A stretch of 6,356 nucleotides of DNA, taken from NCBI GenBank assembly GCA_009885445.1, contig VFKQ01000222.1, forward strand, positions 1-6,356, in the 5' to 3' direction. This DNA comes from Anaerolineaceae bacterium (GTDB lineage Bacteria; Chloroflexota; Anaerolineae; Anaerolineales; Villigracilaceae). The notes beneath the pieces are model-generated. The model searched no databases, was not told the origin of the DNA, and saw only the letters and a list, made by a program, of their open reading frames with translations. Position 1 is the stretch's first letter. Every line of letters starts with the position of its first letter. Below are positions 1 to 5,200 of the stretch, one piece after another. The translations under genes were made by a program, and so were the position numbers.

Positions 1-11
1 GCCACGCCCCG
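1..11 (-). tRNA. 5' tip of a probable tRNA-Pro gene, cut by the window edge
   Basis: The last 11 bases of the minus strand read CGGGGCGTGGC. This fits a tRNA start: a seven-base acceptor strand (CGGGGCG) followed by T8, a purine at 9, and G10-C11 opening the D stem. A CGG start followed by TGGC is typical of bacterial tRNA-Pro. A well-formed promoter (TTGCCA, 17 bp, TATAAT) lies directly upstream, with a predicted leader of only about 8 bases, as is usual for tRNA genes and too short for an ordinary protein leader. Only 11 bases are visible, so anticodon and fold cannot be checked; the amino-acid identity is a guess. Confidence 0.45.
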
Positions 12-25
12 ATTGAGTAAGCGGC

Positions 26-54
26 ATTATAGCCGTGTTGTGTGGTTTTGGCAA
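26..54 (-). promoter_or_regulatory. Sigma-70-type promoter firing out of the left edge
   Basis: On the minus strand TTGCCA (54-49; 5/6 match to TTGACA) is separated by exactly 17 bp from a perfect TATAAT (31-26). Transcription would start near position 19, a few bases before the candidate tRNA. This is the best-matched promoter in the window and implies that the gene to the left is transcribed independently of arsC. Confidence 0.7.
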
Positions 55-129
55 TAAAGGTTTTTGATTTTTCAAATCAGTCGCAAAAGTCCCGGCTTGT
101 TTTGTTTAAGCGGAGTCGCCAGCGTGGAG

Positions 130-150
130 TTATTAAATGGAATTTAATAA
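130..150 (-). repeat. AT-rich perfect inverted repeat at the arsC stop codon
   Basis: TTATTAAA (130-137) and TTTAATAA (143-150) are perfect complements around a 5-base loop and span the arsC stop codon. In the transcript this gives an 8-bp stem made only of A-U pairs, with no U-tract after it. It could mark the 3' end of the operon transcript, but it is too weak to call a terminator. No other convincing terminator is visible between arsC and the tRNA promoter. Confidence 0.35.
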
Positions 151-552
151 AGCTGGAATCTTCTCCTTAATCTCATCCCTCACCGCGCGAAAAACATTTA
201 GCACTTCCTGCTCCGTTCCTGTCGCTTGGGCGGGGTCGCGGAAGCCGAGGTGGACTTTGCGTCCCTGGCCGAGCCAGAGGGGGCAGGATTCGTTTGCGTC
301 GTCGCAGAGGGTGACGACGAGGTCGAAGGTTTGGTTGCGAAATTCGTCAGCGTGTTTGGAGCGTCCCTCGTGGGCTAACCCGCTTTCGGCGAGGACTCGA
401 AGCGCGAGGGGGTGGACGAATCCGGTGGGTTGAGTCCCCGCTGAAAACGCCCGCCATTCCAAGTCGGAATAACGGGCGTTGACAATTGCTTCGGCCATTT
501 GGGAGCGGCACGAGTTCGCAGTACAAAGAAAGAGAACCGTGCGCGGGGTCAT
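133..552 (-). CDS. arsC: Arsenate reductase, thioredoxin-coupled (low-MW tyrosine phosphatase fold)
   Basis: A 139-residue cytoplasmic protein of the low-molecular-weight phosphatase superfamily. The N-terminal phosphate-binding loop is C10-TANS-C15-R16-S17 (CX5R). A second cysteine pair, C83 and C90, lies in TLCDDANESCP, and the D106-P107 motif follows in GFRDPA. These match the four cysteines and catalytic Asp of the thioredoxin-dependent ArsC family (Cys10, Cys15, Cys82, Cys89 in the Bacillus/Staphylococcus type), which reduces As(V) to As(III) through a Cys10-Cys82-Cys89 disulfide relay. Retention of the relay cysteines argues against a plain tyrosine phosphatase. The ATG at 552 overlaps the phoU stop in ATGA, so translation is probably coupled to phoU; the frame stays open upstream only as a phoU shadow. 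No arsenite pump or ArsR regulator is in view. Placement behind a phosphate importer fits arsenate entering as a phosphate analogue. Confidence 0.93.
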   Translation of the reverse strand: MTPRTVLFLCTANSCRSQMAEAIVNARYSDLEWRAFSAGTQPTGFVHPLALRVLAESGLAHEGRSKHADEFRNQTFDLVVTLCDDANESCPLWLGQGRKVHLGFRDPAQATGTEQEVLNVFRAVRDEIKEKIPALLNSI

Positions 553-1229
553 CGCGATTCTTGTTCGTCCCAGGTGGTTTGGATTTCTTTGATTTCGCCG
601 GTGACGGTGAAGATGGTGCGTTCGCAGATGTTGGTGACGCGGTCGGCCATGCGCTCGAGGTTGTGCGCGGCCCACAAGAGCATGTTGGCGCGTTCGATAA
701 CTTTGGGGTCTTGAATGATGAAGGTCATCAGCTCGCGATAAATTTGATTGTAGAGCGCGTCCACTTCGTCGTCTTCGTTGGGGATGGCGAGGGCGGACTC
801 GGCGTCTTCGTTGACGAAGGCGGTGAGCGCGCGGTGGAGCATGTCGTTGGCTTTGAGGGCCATGCGCGGCAGGTCGATGAGCGGTTTGAGCAATGGCTCG
901 TCGCCCATGCGGATGTTGATGGTGGCGATGCCTTTGGCGTAATCGCCCATACGTTCGAGTTCGGATGCCACGTCTAGCATGGAGGCCAGCAGACGCAGGT
1001 CGCGGGCCATGGGTTGTTGTTTGGCGATAAGAATCATGCACTGATTCTCAATGGCGAAACGCTTTTCGTTGATCAGGCGGTCCTGTTCGTAGATGTGACG
1101 CGAGGCTTTGAGGTCGCGTTTTCTAAGCGACTCCATCGCGTCGGCCATGGCTTGTTCGACCATGCTACCGAGTACGAGGATTTCGTCCTTGACTTGTTGC
1201 AATTCGTTTTCGAAAGTTTTTCTAAGCAT
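549..1229 (-). CDS. phoU: Phosphate transport system regulator PhoU
   Basis: A 226-residue, nearly all-helical cytoplasmic protein made of two repeated three-helix PhoU domains, the usual size of the family. Each domain carries a metal-binding E-x3-D motif: ELERMGDYAKG (E92, D96) and NLERMADRVTNICE (E192, D196). The conserved QQPMARDLRLL segment (71-81) precedes the first. PhoU proteins bind Pst components and the PhoR-type sensor kinase to shut off the PHO response and limit phosphate uptake when phosphate is sufficient. The ATG at 1229 has AGGAG at 1242-1238, 8 bases upstream. A TATAAT just upstream suggests the gene can be transcribed separately from pstSCAB. Its stop overlaps the arsC start. 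In most genomes phoU directly follows pstB; here vapBC and a pstB remnant intervene. Confidence 0.96.
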   Translation of the reverse strand: MLRKTFENELQQVKDEILVLGSMVEQAMADAMESLRKRDLKASRHIYEQDRLINEKRFAIENQCMILIAKQQPMARDLRLLASMLDVASELERMGDYAKGIATINIRMGDEPLLKPLIDLPRMALKANDMLHRALTAFVNEDAESALAIPNEDDEVDALYNQIYRELMTFIIQDPKVIERANMLLWAAHNLERMADRVTNICERTIFTVTGEIKEIQTTWDEQESR

Positions 1230-1258
1230 GAGTGCATCTCCTGGGTGATTGTCGGCTG

Positions 1259-1288
1259 ATTATACATAGTTCCAAAAAACTCATCCAA
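1259..1288 (-). promoter_or_regulatory. Candidate promoter of phoU-arsC
   Basis: A perfect TATAAT (1264-1259) lies 29 bp upstream of the phoU start codon. The best -35 is TTGGAT (1288-1283), only 3/6 to consensus at an 18-bp spacing; it overlaps the stop codon of the pstB remnant. The start site would be near 1252, giving a leader of about 23 bases that contains the phoU Shine-Dalgarno. It is comparable in position to the TATAAT after the intact pstB. Confidence 0.45.
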
Positions 1289-1325
1289 ACCTGCCGGTCA
1301 CATAATCTTCGCTGTGTTTGTTTAT
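1281..1325 (-). pseudogene. Remnant of a second pstB 3' end
   Basis: The minus strand encodes INKHSEDYVTGRFG followed by TGA, an unmistakable PstB C-terminus; the intact PstB here ends DKRTEDYVTGRFG. Over 1281-1320 the DNA matches 2091-2130 at 33 of 40 positions. From the shared EDY to the end all the changes are synonymous third-position ones (GAT/GAC, TAT/TAC, GTG/GTC, GGA/GGC), and the stop differs (TGA against TAA). No Walker or signature motifs precede it: upstream the frame runs into the vapC gene, and similarity stops at about 1320. It is therefore a fragment, not a gene. It sits where a pstB would be expected, just before phoU. The pattern suggests descent from a pstB copy that evolved under selection before truncation. 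Confidence 0.85.
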
Positions 1326-1335
1326 GAGACAGAGT

Positions 1336-1752
1336 TCAGGCCGCTTTGTACGGACTAAGTTTCCCCTGCTCATCCGCCTGAAAGATAAGCAGGTCGGGCA
1401 TGGGGAAATGTTTAGGGTTGGTAGTGACGAGAACCAGCCCGTGTTGCAGGGCGGTCGCGGCGATGATGGCGTCGGCATCCCCCAATGTAATTCCACGCGA
1501 ACGCCAGGAGCGGATTAATTCTCCAGCCTGGTCGGCAATTTCGCTGGTCACATCCAATGCCTCAAATGAGTTGAGAAGATTGAAAGTAGACTCCCGCTCC
1601 CGATCGCGCATGCCGCGCAGCACTTCAAAACGAGTCATCGTGGAAACAAAAAGATCGGCTTCATCCGCCAATCGCTCAGTCAGGCTGGAATATCCCGATT
1701 GATTTCGCAAATGGAGAATCGGTATTCCCGAATCGAACAGGTAATCAGGCAC
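1336..1752 (-). CDS. VapC-family PIN-domain ribonuclease toxin
   Basis: A small PIN-domain protein, probably the toxin of a type II toxin-antitoxin pair. PIN toxins are Mg2+-dependent endoribonucleases that cut tRNA, rRNA or mRNA; the target cannot be told from sequence. From the GTG at 1752 it has 138 residues, normal for the family. Visible acidic residues are D7 (YLFDSGIPILHLR, beta-1), E43 (STMTRFEVLRG), and D92/D94 (LGDADAIIAATA), followed by LVLVTTNPKHF with T110-N112. The PIN active site thus appears intact. An ATG at 1809 in the same frame would add 19 residues but lies deep inside the antitoxin gene. The GTG is preferred: it gives an 8-bp overlap with the antitoxin stop, a G-rich site (1764-1759) six bases upstream, and a protein beginning right before beta-1. 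The stop lies about 15 bp from the pstB remnant. Confidence 0.85.
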   Translation of the reverse strand: MPDYLFDSGIPILHLRNQSGYSSLTERLADEADLFVSTMTRFEVLRGMRDRERESTFNLLNSFEALDVTSEIADQAGELIRSWRSRGITLGDADAIIAATALQHGLVLVTTNPKHFPMPDLLIFQADEQGKLSPYKAA

Positions 1753-2032
1753 GATTTTCCCCCCATTCTTTGGAAAAGTCGCGTGTGAACCCTTTGCGTC
1801 CTTCCTCAATCCACCGATTCACATCCTCGAAAGTTGCGAGTTCGGGATGGTCTTCATCCTTCCACGCTCCCGCGGAGGCTTTCAAGGCGGCTTTGAGTTT
1901 GCGGCGGCGTATCTCGCGTGCCAGCACCTCTTCCACGAAGCGCGTCCGTTCGCGGGCGGGGACGGTGCGACGCAAATCATCCATAACGGATTTGGTGATA
2001 TACAGGTTCATTCGTTCTTTTACGGTTCGCAT
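1745..2032 (-). CDS. Ribbon-helix-helix antitoxin of the VapBC pair
   Basis: A 95-residue basic protein directly upstream of the PIN toxin and overlapping it by 8 bp. The N-terminal part (about residues 8-45: MNLYITKSVMDDLRR, then RTRFVEEVLAREIRRR) has the strand-helix-helix pattern of Arc/MetJ/CopG-type DNA-binding domains. The C-terminal part (about 55-90, with FEDVNRWIEEGRK and FSKEW) looks like the extended toxin-wrapping tail of VapB-like proteins. The expected role is to neutralise the PIN toxin and, as a dimer or with the toxin, to repress its own promoter. The ATG at 2032 is chosen because AAAGGA (2046-2041) lies 8 bases upstream; a GTG at 2050 would add six residues but lacks a comparable site. 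Family assignment rests on motif pattern and gene context. Confidence 0.82.
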   Translation of the reverse strand: MRTVKERMNLYITKSVMDDLRRTVPARERTRFVEEVLAREIRRRKLKAALKASAGAWKDEDHPELATFEDVNRWIEEGRKGFTRDFSKEWGENRA

Positions 2033-2043
2033 GGTGTCAATCC

Positions 2044-2082
2044 TTTGCACTAAGTATTTGCACTCTCATTATACACTGCAAA
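2044..2082 (-). promoter_or_regulatory. Candidate vapBC operator: three TGCAAA boxes
   Basis: On the minus strand AGTGCAAA occurs twice as perfect direct repeats (2064-2057 and 2051-2044, 13 bp apart). An inverted copy, TTTGCAGT (2082-2075; 7/8 to the inverse of the box), lies upstream. The inverted pair TTTGCA/TGCAAA is separated by 14 bp that contain the TATAAT, and the last box overlaps the antitoxin Shine-Dalgarno. This placement is what an autorepressing RHH antitoxin would use. Binding itself is inferred. Confidence 0.5.
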
Positions 2083-2098
2083 CTAGCGCATTAGCCAA
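2068..2098 (-). promoter_or_regulatory. Promoter of the vapBC pair
   Basis: A perfect TATAAT (2073-2068) lies between the pstB stop and the antitoxin start. The only -35-like sequence is TTGGCT (2098-2093), poorly matched and 19 bp away, overlapping the pstB stop codon. The start would fall near 2061, leaving a leader of about 29 bases. An independent promoter is usual for toxin-antitoxin pairs; read-through from pstB is also possible because no terminator is seen. Confidence 0.55.
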
Positions 2099-2130
2099 AC
2101 CTGCCGGTGACGTAGTCTTCGGTGCGTTTG
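2091..2130 (-). repeat. pstB 3'-end repeat, intact copy (partner at 1281-1320)
   Basis: The last 13 codons of the functional pstB, including its stop, match the remnant downstream of vapC at 33/40 bases in the same orientation. The pair brackets the vapBC cassette at a spacing of 810 bp. Similarity falls off abruptly on the pstB-body side. Beyond the stop only a TATAAT at nearly the same distance is shared (TGTATAAT in both). Confidence 0.8.
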
Positions 2131-2873
2131 TCACGCGGGTTGGTGAAGATCAATTTGGTCTCTGAAAATTCGATCATCGTGCCCGAGCGCGAATCGCCCG
2201 TTAACATCATCATGGCTGTGTAATCGGAGACGCGCGCGGCCTGTTGCATGTTGTGCGTGACGATGATGATGGTGTATTTCTGTTTAAGTTCCTGCATCAA
2301 TTCTTCGATGCGCAAAGTGGAGATTGGGTCAAGCGCGGAGGCAGGCTCGTCCATCAGAATGATCTCGGGCTGGATGGCGATGGTGCGCGCGATGCACAGG
2401 CGTTGTTGTTGTCCGCCCGAAAGTTCGTAGGCGCTCTTCTTTAATTTATCTTTCACTTCGTCCCACAACGCCGCACTGCGCAGGGACTGCTCGACGAGAT
2501 CATCCATGTCGCCTTTGAAGCCGTTGATGCGCGCGCCCCAGGCGATGTTTTCGTAGATGGATTTGGGGAACGGATTTGGTTTTTGGAAAACCATGCCAAT
2601 CTTGCGGCGTACTTCCACGGGGTCAATGTCTGCGCCGTAGAGATTCTGTCCGTGTAGAAGTATTTCGCCGGTGACGTGACTGCTGGGCACAAAATCGTTC
2701 ATGCGGTTGAAGGCGCGCAGGAGCGTGGACTTTCCGCATCCCGACGGGCCGATGATGGCGGTGATTTTGCGCGACTCGATGTTGAGGTTCACGTCTGTGA
2801 CGGCTAGGAAATTCCCGTAAAAAATGGAAAGGTCTTTGGTGGTGATGGTGTGTTCGGGTGGGTTATTTTGCAT
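2091..2873 (-). CDS. pstB: Phosphate ABC importer ATP-binding protein PstB
   Basis: A 260-residue ABC ATPase, the usual PstB length, which energises phosphate import through PstC-PstA at the cytoplasmic face. All nucleotide-binding motifs are intact: Walker A GPSGCGKST (42-50), Q-loop VFQKPNPFP with Q97, signature LSGGQQQR (151-158), Walker B IILMDEP (171-177), D-loop SALD (179-182) and switch H207 (VTHNMQQA). PstB-specific features are YENIAWG after the Q-loop and the C-terminal EDYVTGRFG. The ATG at 2873 has only a weak GGA six bases upstream, and a hairpin repeat precedes it. Transcription probably continues from pstA. The 3' end is the segment duplicated on the far side of vapBC. Confidence 0.97.
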   Translation of the reverse strand: MQNNPPEHTITTKDLSIFYGNFLAVTDVNLNIESRKITAIIGPSGCGKSTLLRAFNRMNDFVPSSHVTGEILLHGQNLYGADIDPVEVRRKIGMVFQKPNPFPKSIYENIAWGARINGFKGDMDDLVEQSLRSAALWDEVKDKLKKSAYELSGGQQQRLCIARTIAIQPEIILMDEPASALDPISTLRIEELMQELKQKYTIIIVTHNMQQAARVSDYTAMMMLTGDSRSGTMIEFSETKLIFTNPRDKRTEDYVTGRFG

Positions 2874-2895
2874 GGTTTATCCAATCTCGATTTTC

Positions 2896-2968
2896 AAACA
2901 CGAAGGGCACAAAGTACACAAAGGTGAAGGCTTGGTTTTCCTTCGTTGACTTCGTGTCCTTTGTGTTT
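2896..2968 (-). repeat. Intercistronic hairpin repeat, pstA-pstB gap
   Basis: Two 29-base arms (2896-2924 and 2940-2968) pair at 23 of 29 positions, plus two G-U pairs in the minus-strand transcript, around a 15-base loop. Each arm is AAA followed by about three tandem 9-mers of the form CACRAAGKN (for example CACGAAGGG, CACAAAGTA). It shares 26/29 and 25/29 bases with the arms of the hairpin at 5125-5195, whereas the loops differ. No U-tract follows, so it looks like an interspersed palindromic repeat affecting mRNA stability or partial read-through rather than a classical terminator. Confidence 0.8.
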
Positions 2969-2971
2969 AAT

Positions 2972-4213
2972 TTAGTATTTCCTCTGAAACCGATTGCGCA
3001 ACAAAATCGCGGCGGCATTCAGCGAGAGCAATAAAATTAGCAACACAATGATCGACGCGGCGGCGATGGCGTGGAATTCGGGTTGCGCGCGCGTCGTCCA
3101 CTGATAGATTTGAATCGGCAGGGCGGTGAATTTGGAGAACGGCCCGCTCGGGTCCACGCTGATGAACGTGGATGCGCCGACCACGATCAGCGGAGCCGTC
3201 TCGCCGAGTGCGCGCGAGAGGGCCAGAATACTTCCCGTCAAAATGCCTGGTAGCGCGTTCGGCAAAACGTGATGCCAGACCGTCTGCCAACGCGTGGCGC
3301 CCACGCCGAAGGAGGCCTGTCGCAACGAGTCGGGTACCGCCTTGATGGCCTCCTGCGCGTTGATGATGATCAGCGGCAGGACGAGCATGCCCATCGTCAG
3401 ACCAGCGGAGAGGACTGTGCGGCCGTTCGAATCTATGACGCCGAACGCGGCCCCGCTGGTGAGGGGTTCGAGCAAGCGGACGAAAATCGCCAGCCCGAGC
3501 ATTCCATACACAATGCTCGGCACTCCCGCAAGGTTATTGATGTTGGTCTGGATGATTTTCGTCAACCAGTTTTTAGACGCGTATTCCTGTAAATAAATTG
3601 CCGCGCCTGTACCAACCGGTAACGCGAACAGGATGGCAATGCCCACCAACCAAAGCGACCCAAGGATTGCCGTGCGCACGCCCGCGAATTCTGCCCGCGA
3701 TGACATGGGCGACGAAAGGAACTGCGGCGTCAGCCACGAGCGGAACTCAAGTTGCGCGTCGGGATATTTGTGTGTCGCTTCGGCGCGAATTTCGGCGGCA
3801 TGTAAAAAGGAATCTGTCATTGACCAGATTTGCTTCGTATCAATTTGGAGCAGGCGTTCGAGGAATAGTGAGTACAGGTCTGCATGCGAGCGCGAGGCCA
3901 TCGGCTTTTCATTGTCCAGTTTTTTGAACGCGCCCGCAGAGAGATTGGACTGAAGAATCGAAAGCAGTTCATCTTTGCCCAACTCATTCAGTGGTGTGGA
4001 GCTGAACTCTGTGGGATCGTGTTTGTATTCGTAGGCCACGTAACCAAACGCGCCGTCAGCAACGGTGTAGAGCAAGGTCATCAGGCTGAGGATGGCAATC
4101 AACAATGCGGACAGAAACACCATTTGCCATAATGAAGCGCTGCGGTAACGGGCATTGAGTGCGCGGCGGAAGGATGGGCCTTCGGGGAAATTGTCAGTTT
4201 GTGGGTTATTCAT
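2972..4213 (-). CDS. pstA: Phosphate ABC importer permease PstA, with extended N-terminus
   Basis: An inner-membrane permease that pairs with PstC to form the phosphate channel. The start at 4213 (ATG, AGGGAG at 4223-4218) gives 413 residues, against about 280-300 for common PstA; an upstream in-frame TTG at 4234 lacks a better ribosome site. After a first membrane segment (about 30-52) comes a roughly 125-residue hydrophilic region (about 53-178), predicted outside the membrane. The canonical permease follows: membrane segments near 181-204, 228-247, 264-285, 322-348 and 382-404, with the EAA coupling loop around 288-337 (EAIKAVPDSLRQASFGVGAT, then SRALGETAPL). The extra domain recalls long PstA proteins of some other phyla (for example those with the DUF3333 region), but I cannot assign it. 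The gene overlaps pstC by 8 bp, indicating coupled translation. Confidence 0.95.
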   Translation of the reverse strand: MNNPQTDNFPEGPSFRRALNARYRSASLWQMVFLSALLIAILSLMTLLYTVADGAFGYVAYEYKHDPTEFSSTPLNELGKDELLSILQSNLSAGAFKKLDNEKPMASRSHADLYSLFLERLLQIDTKQIWSMTDSFLHAAEIRAEATHKYPDAQLEFRSWLTPQFLSSPMSSRAEFAGVRTAILGSLWLVGIAILFALPVGTGAAIYLQEYASKNWLTKIIQTNINNLAGVPSIVYGMLGLAIFVRLLEPLTSGAAFGVIDSNGRTVLSAGLTMGMLVLPLIIINAQEAIKAVPDSLRQASFGVGATRWQTVWHHVLPNALPGILTGSILALSRALGETAPLIVVGASTFISVDPSGPFSKFTALPIQIYQWTTRAQPEFHAIAAASIIVLLILLLSLNAAAILLRNRFQRKY

Positions 4214-5114
4214 ATTTCTCCCTAAATCTTTCAACCACGCGCTGACTGATCAGATTCAATACCAGCGTCACGAGAAATAACATCAACGCGATGGCGAACA
4301 AACTGTTGTAGTCTATCGAGTTGTAACTGAGGTCGCCGCCGCTGATGCGGGCGATGTGGCCGGTCATCGTTTCGGCGGCCTGAAAGGGGTTGAAGGTGAA
4401 ATTTGGTCCCGCGCCTGCCGCGACCGCGACGATCATCGTCTCGCCGACGGCGCGCGAGATGCCGATAATGAAGGCCGCTCCAACGCCTGAAAGCGCGGCG
4501 GGCAAAACGATTTGCAGACTGGTTTCAAATTTTGTCGCGCCCATGGCGTAGGCGGCTTCACGCAGGGAGCGCGGCACGGCGCTGAGCGCGTCTTCGCTCA
4601 TGGAGGAGATCAGTGGCAGAATCATGATGCCCATGACGATGCCTGCTGAGGCCATGTTGTAAACCTGCACCTGTTCGCCGAAAATATTTTGCAGGAGCGG
4701 CGTCATGAATAGCAGGGCGAAATACCCGTAGACGACGGTGGGGATTCCGGCCAGAATCTCGAGAATGGGTTTTAACGCTGAACGCGTTTTGGGGGAGGCG
4801 TATTCACTTAGAAACAGGGCCGCTGAAAGCCCGAGGGGGAGCGAGACGAGCATGGCGATACTGCTGGTGACAAGAGTCGATGTGACGAGGGGCCAGATTC
4901 CGAATTGTCCGATTCCAGGTTGCCACTTTGTCCCGCCGAAAAACTTGGCGAAGGTCACCTCGGGCGAGCCGAAGAATAACCAGGCTTCCTTGCCAAGTAC
5001 ATAGACGATGGCCAGCGTGGTGAAAATGGATAAAACCCCCGCCAGGAATAGCAGGGATTGAATCAGGCTTTCGCCGATGCGCGGCTTTTTGGTGAGGTCA
5101 AAAGGTGGATTCAT
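4206..5114 (-). CDS. pstC: Phosphate ABC importer permease PstC
   Basis: A 302-residue inner-membrane permease of normal PstC length. A membrane segment at about 18-40 is followed by a short external loop (KFFGGTKWQPG, the kind of W-containing loop common in PstC). The core segments lie near 77-102, 120-141, 154-172, 208-233 and 271-290. The EAA loop that docks on PstB runs from about 174 (SEDALSAVPRSLREAAYAMG) to SRAVGETMIVAVAAG (220-234). It works with PstA as the channel heterodimer. Its stop overlaps the pstA start by 8 bp. The ATG at 5114 lacks a strong Shine-Dalgarno and follows a hairpin repeat, which could hold expression of the membrane components below that of PstS. Confidence 0.96.
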   Translation of the reverse strand: MNPPFDLTKKPRIGESLIQSLLFLAGVLSIFTTLAIVYVLGKEAWLFFGSPEVTFAKFFGGTKWQPGIGQFGIWPLVTSTLVTSSIAMLVSLPLGLSAALFLSEYASPKTRSALKPILEILAGIPTVVYGYFALLFMTPLLQNIFGEQVQVYNMASAGIVMGIMILPLISSMSEDALSAVPRSLREAAYAMGATKFETSLQIVLPAALSGVGAAFIIGISRAVGETMIVAVAAGAGPNFTFNPFQAAETMTGHIARISGGDLSYNSIDYNSLFAIALMLFLVTLVLNLISQRVVERFREKYE

Positions 5115-5124
5115 TTAATCTTTT

Positions 5125-5195
5125 AAATACGAGGGACACAAAGTACACAAAGGGGCGGAAGGGTTTCCTTCGTGACCTTCGTGTACTTTGTGTTT
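5125..5195 (-). repeat. Intercistronic hairpin repeat, pstS-pstC gap
   Basis: Arms at 5125-5153 and 5167-5195 pair at 21 of 29 positions (with additional G-U pairs possible) around a 13-base loop and fill most of the gap between pstS and pstC. It belongs to the same family as the element at 2896-2968: AAA plus 9-mers of the CACRAAGKN type, with conserved arms and unrelated loops. Positioned after pstS, such a structure could protect the pstS end of the message or reduce read-through into pstC; this is inference from position. Confidence 0.78.
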
Positions 5196-5200
5196 AAGAA

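Noticed and set aside
486..977. 163-codon plus-strand open frame opposite phoU
   Set aside because: Antisense shadow of a clear PhoU; no domain and no convincing ribosome site.
553..1041. Upstream in-frame extension of arsC giving a 302-residue protein
   Set aside because: It overlaps phoU, is His/Arg-rich low-complexity sequence typical of a shadow frame, and the ArsC family begins at the ATG at 552 with the P-loop at residue 10.
1281..1496. 71-residue protein ending in EDYVTGRFG as an intact small gene
   Set aside because: Only the last 13-14 codons are PstB-like; the rest is an alternative frame of vapC. Treated as a gene remnant.
1753..1809. ATG at 1809 as the start of the PIN toxin
   Set aside because: It lies deep within the antitoxin gene, and the added residues precede the normal PIN beta-1 start; the GTG at 1752 gives a standard length and overlap.
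2044..2082. TGCAAA repeats as a CRISPR or iteron array
   Set aside because: Only three 6-8 bp boxes in one promoter gap, no spacers and no replication or cas genes; an operator is the simpler reading.
1281..2130. pstB-tail repeats as att sites of a recent site-specific integration
   Set aside because: The copies are only 33/40 identical with synonymous differences, and there is no integrase between them; a recent att duplication should be identical.
2896..2968. Hairpin as a Rho-independent terminator between pstA and pstB
   Set aside because: The stem is AC/GT-mixed with mismatches and has no U-tract, and a second copy occurs between pstS and pstC; an interspersed repeat explains it better.
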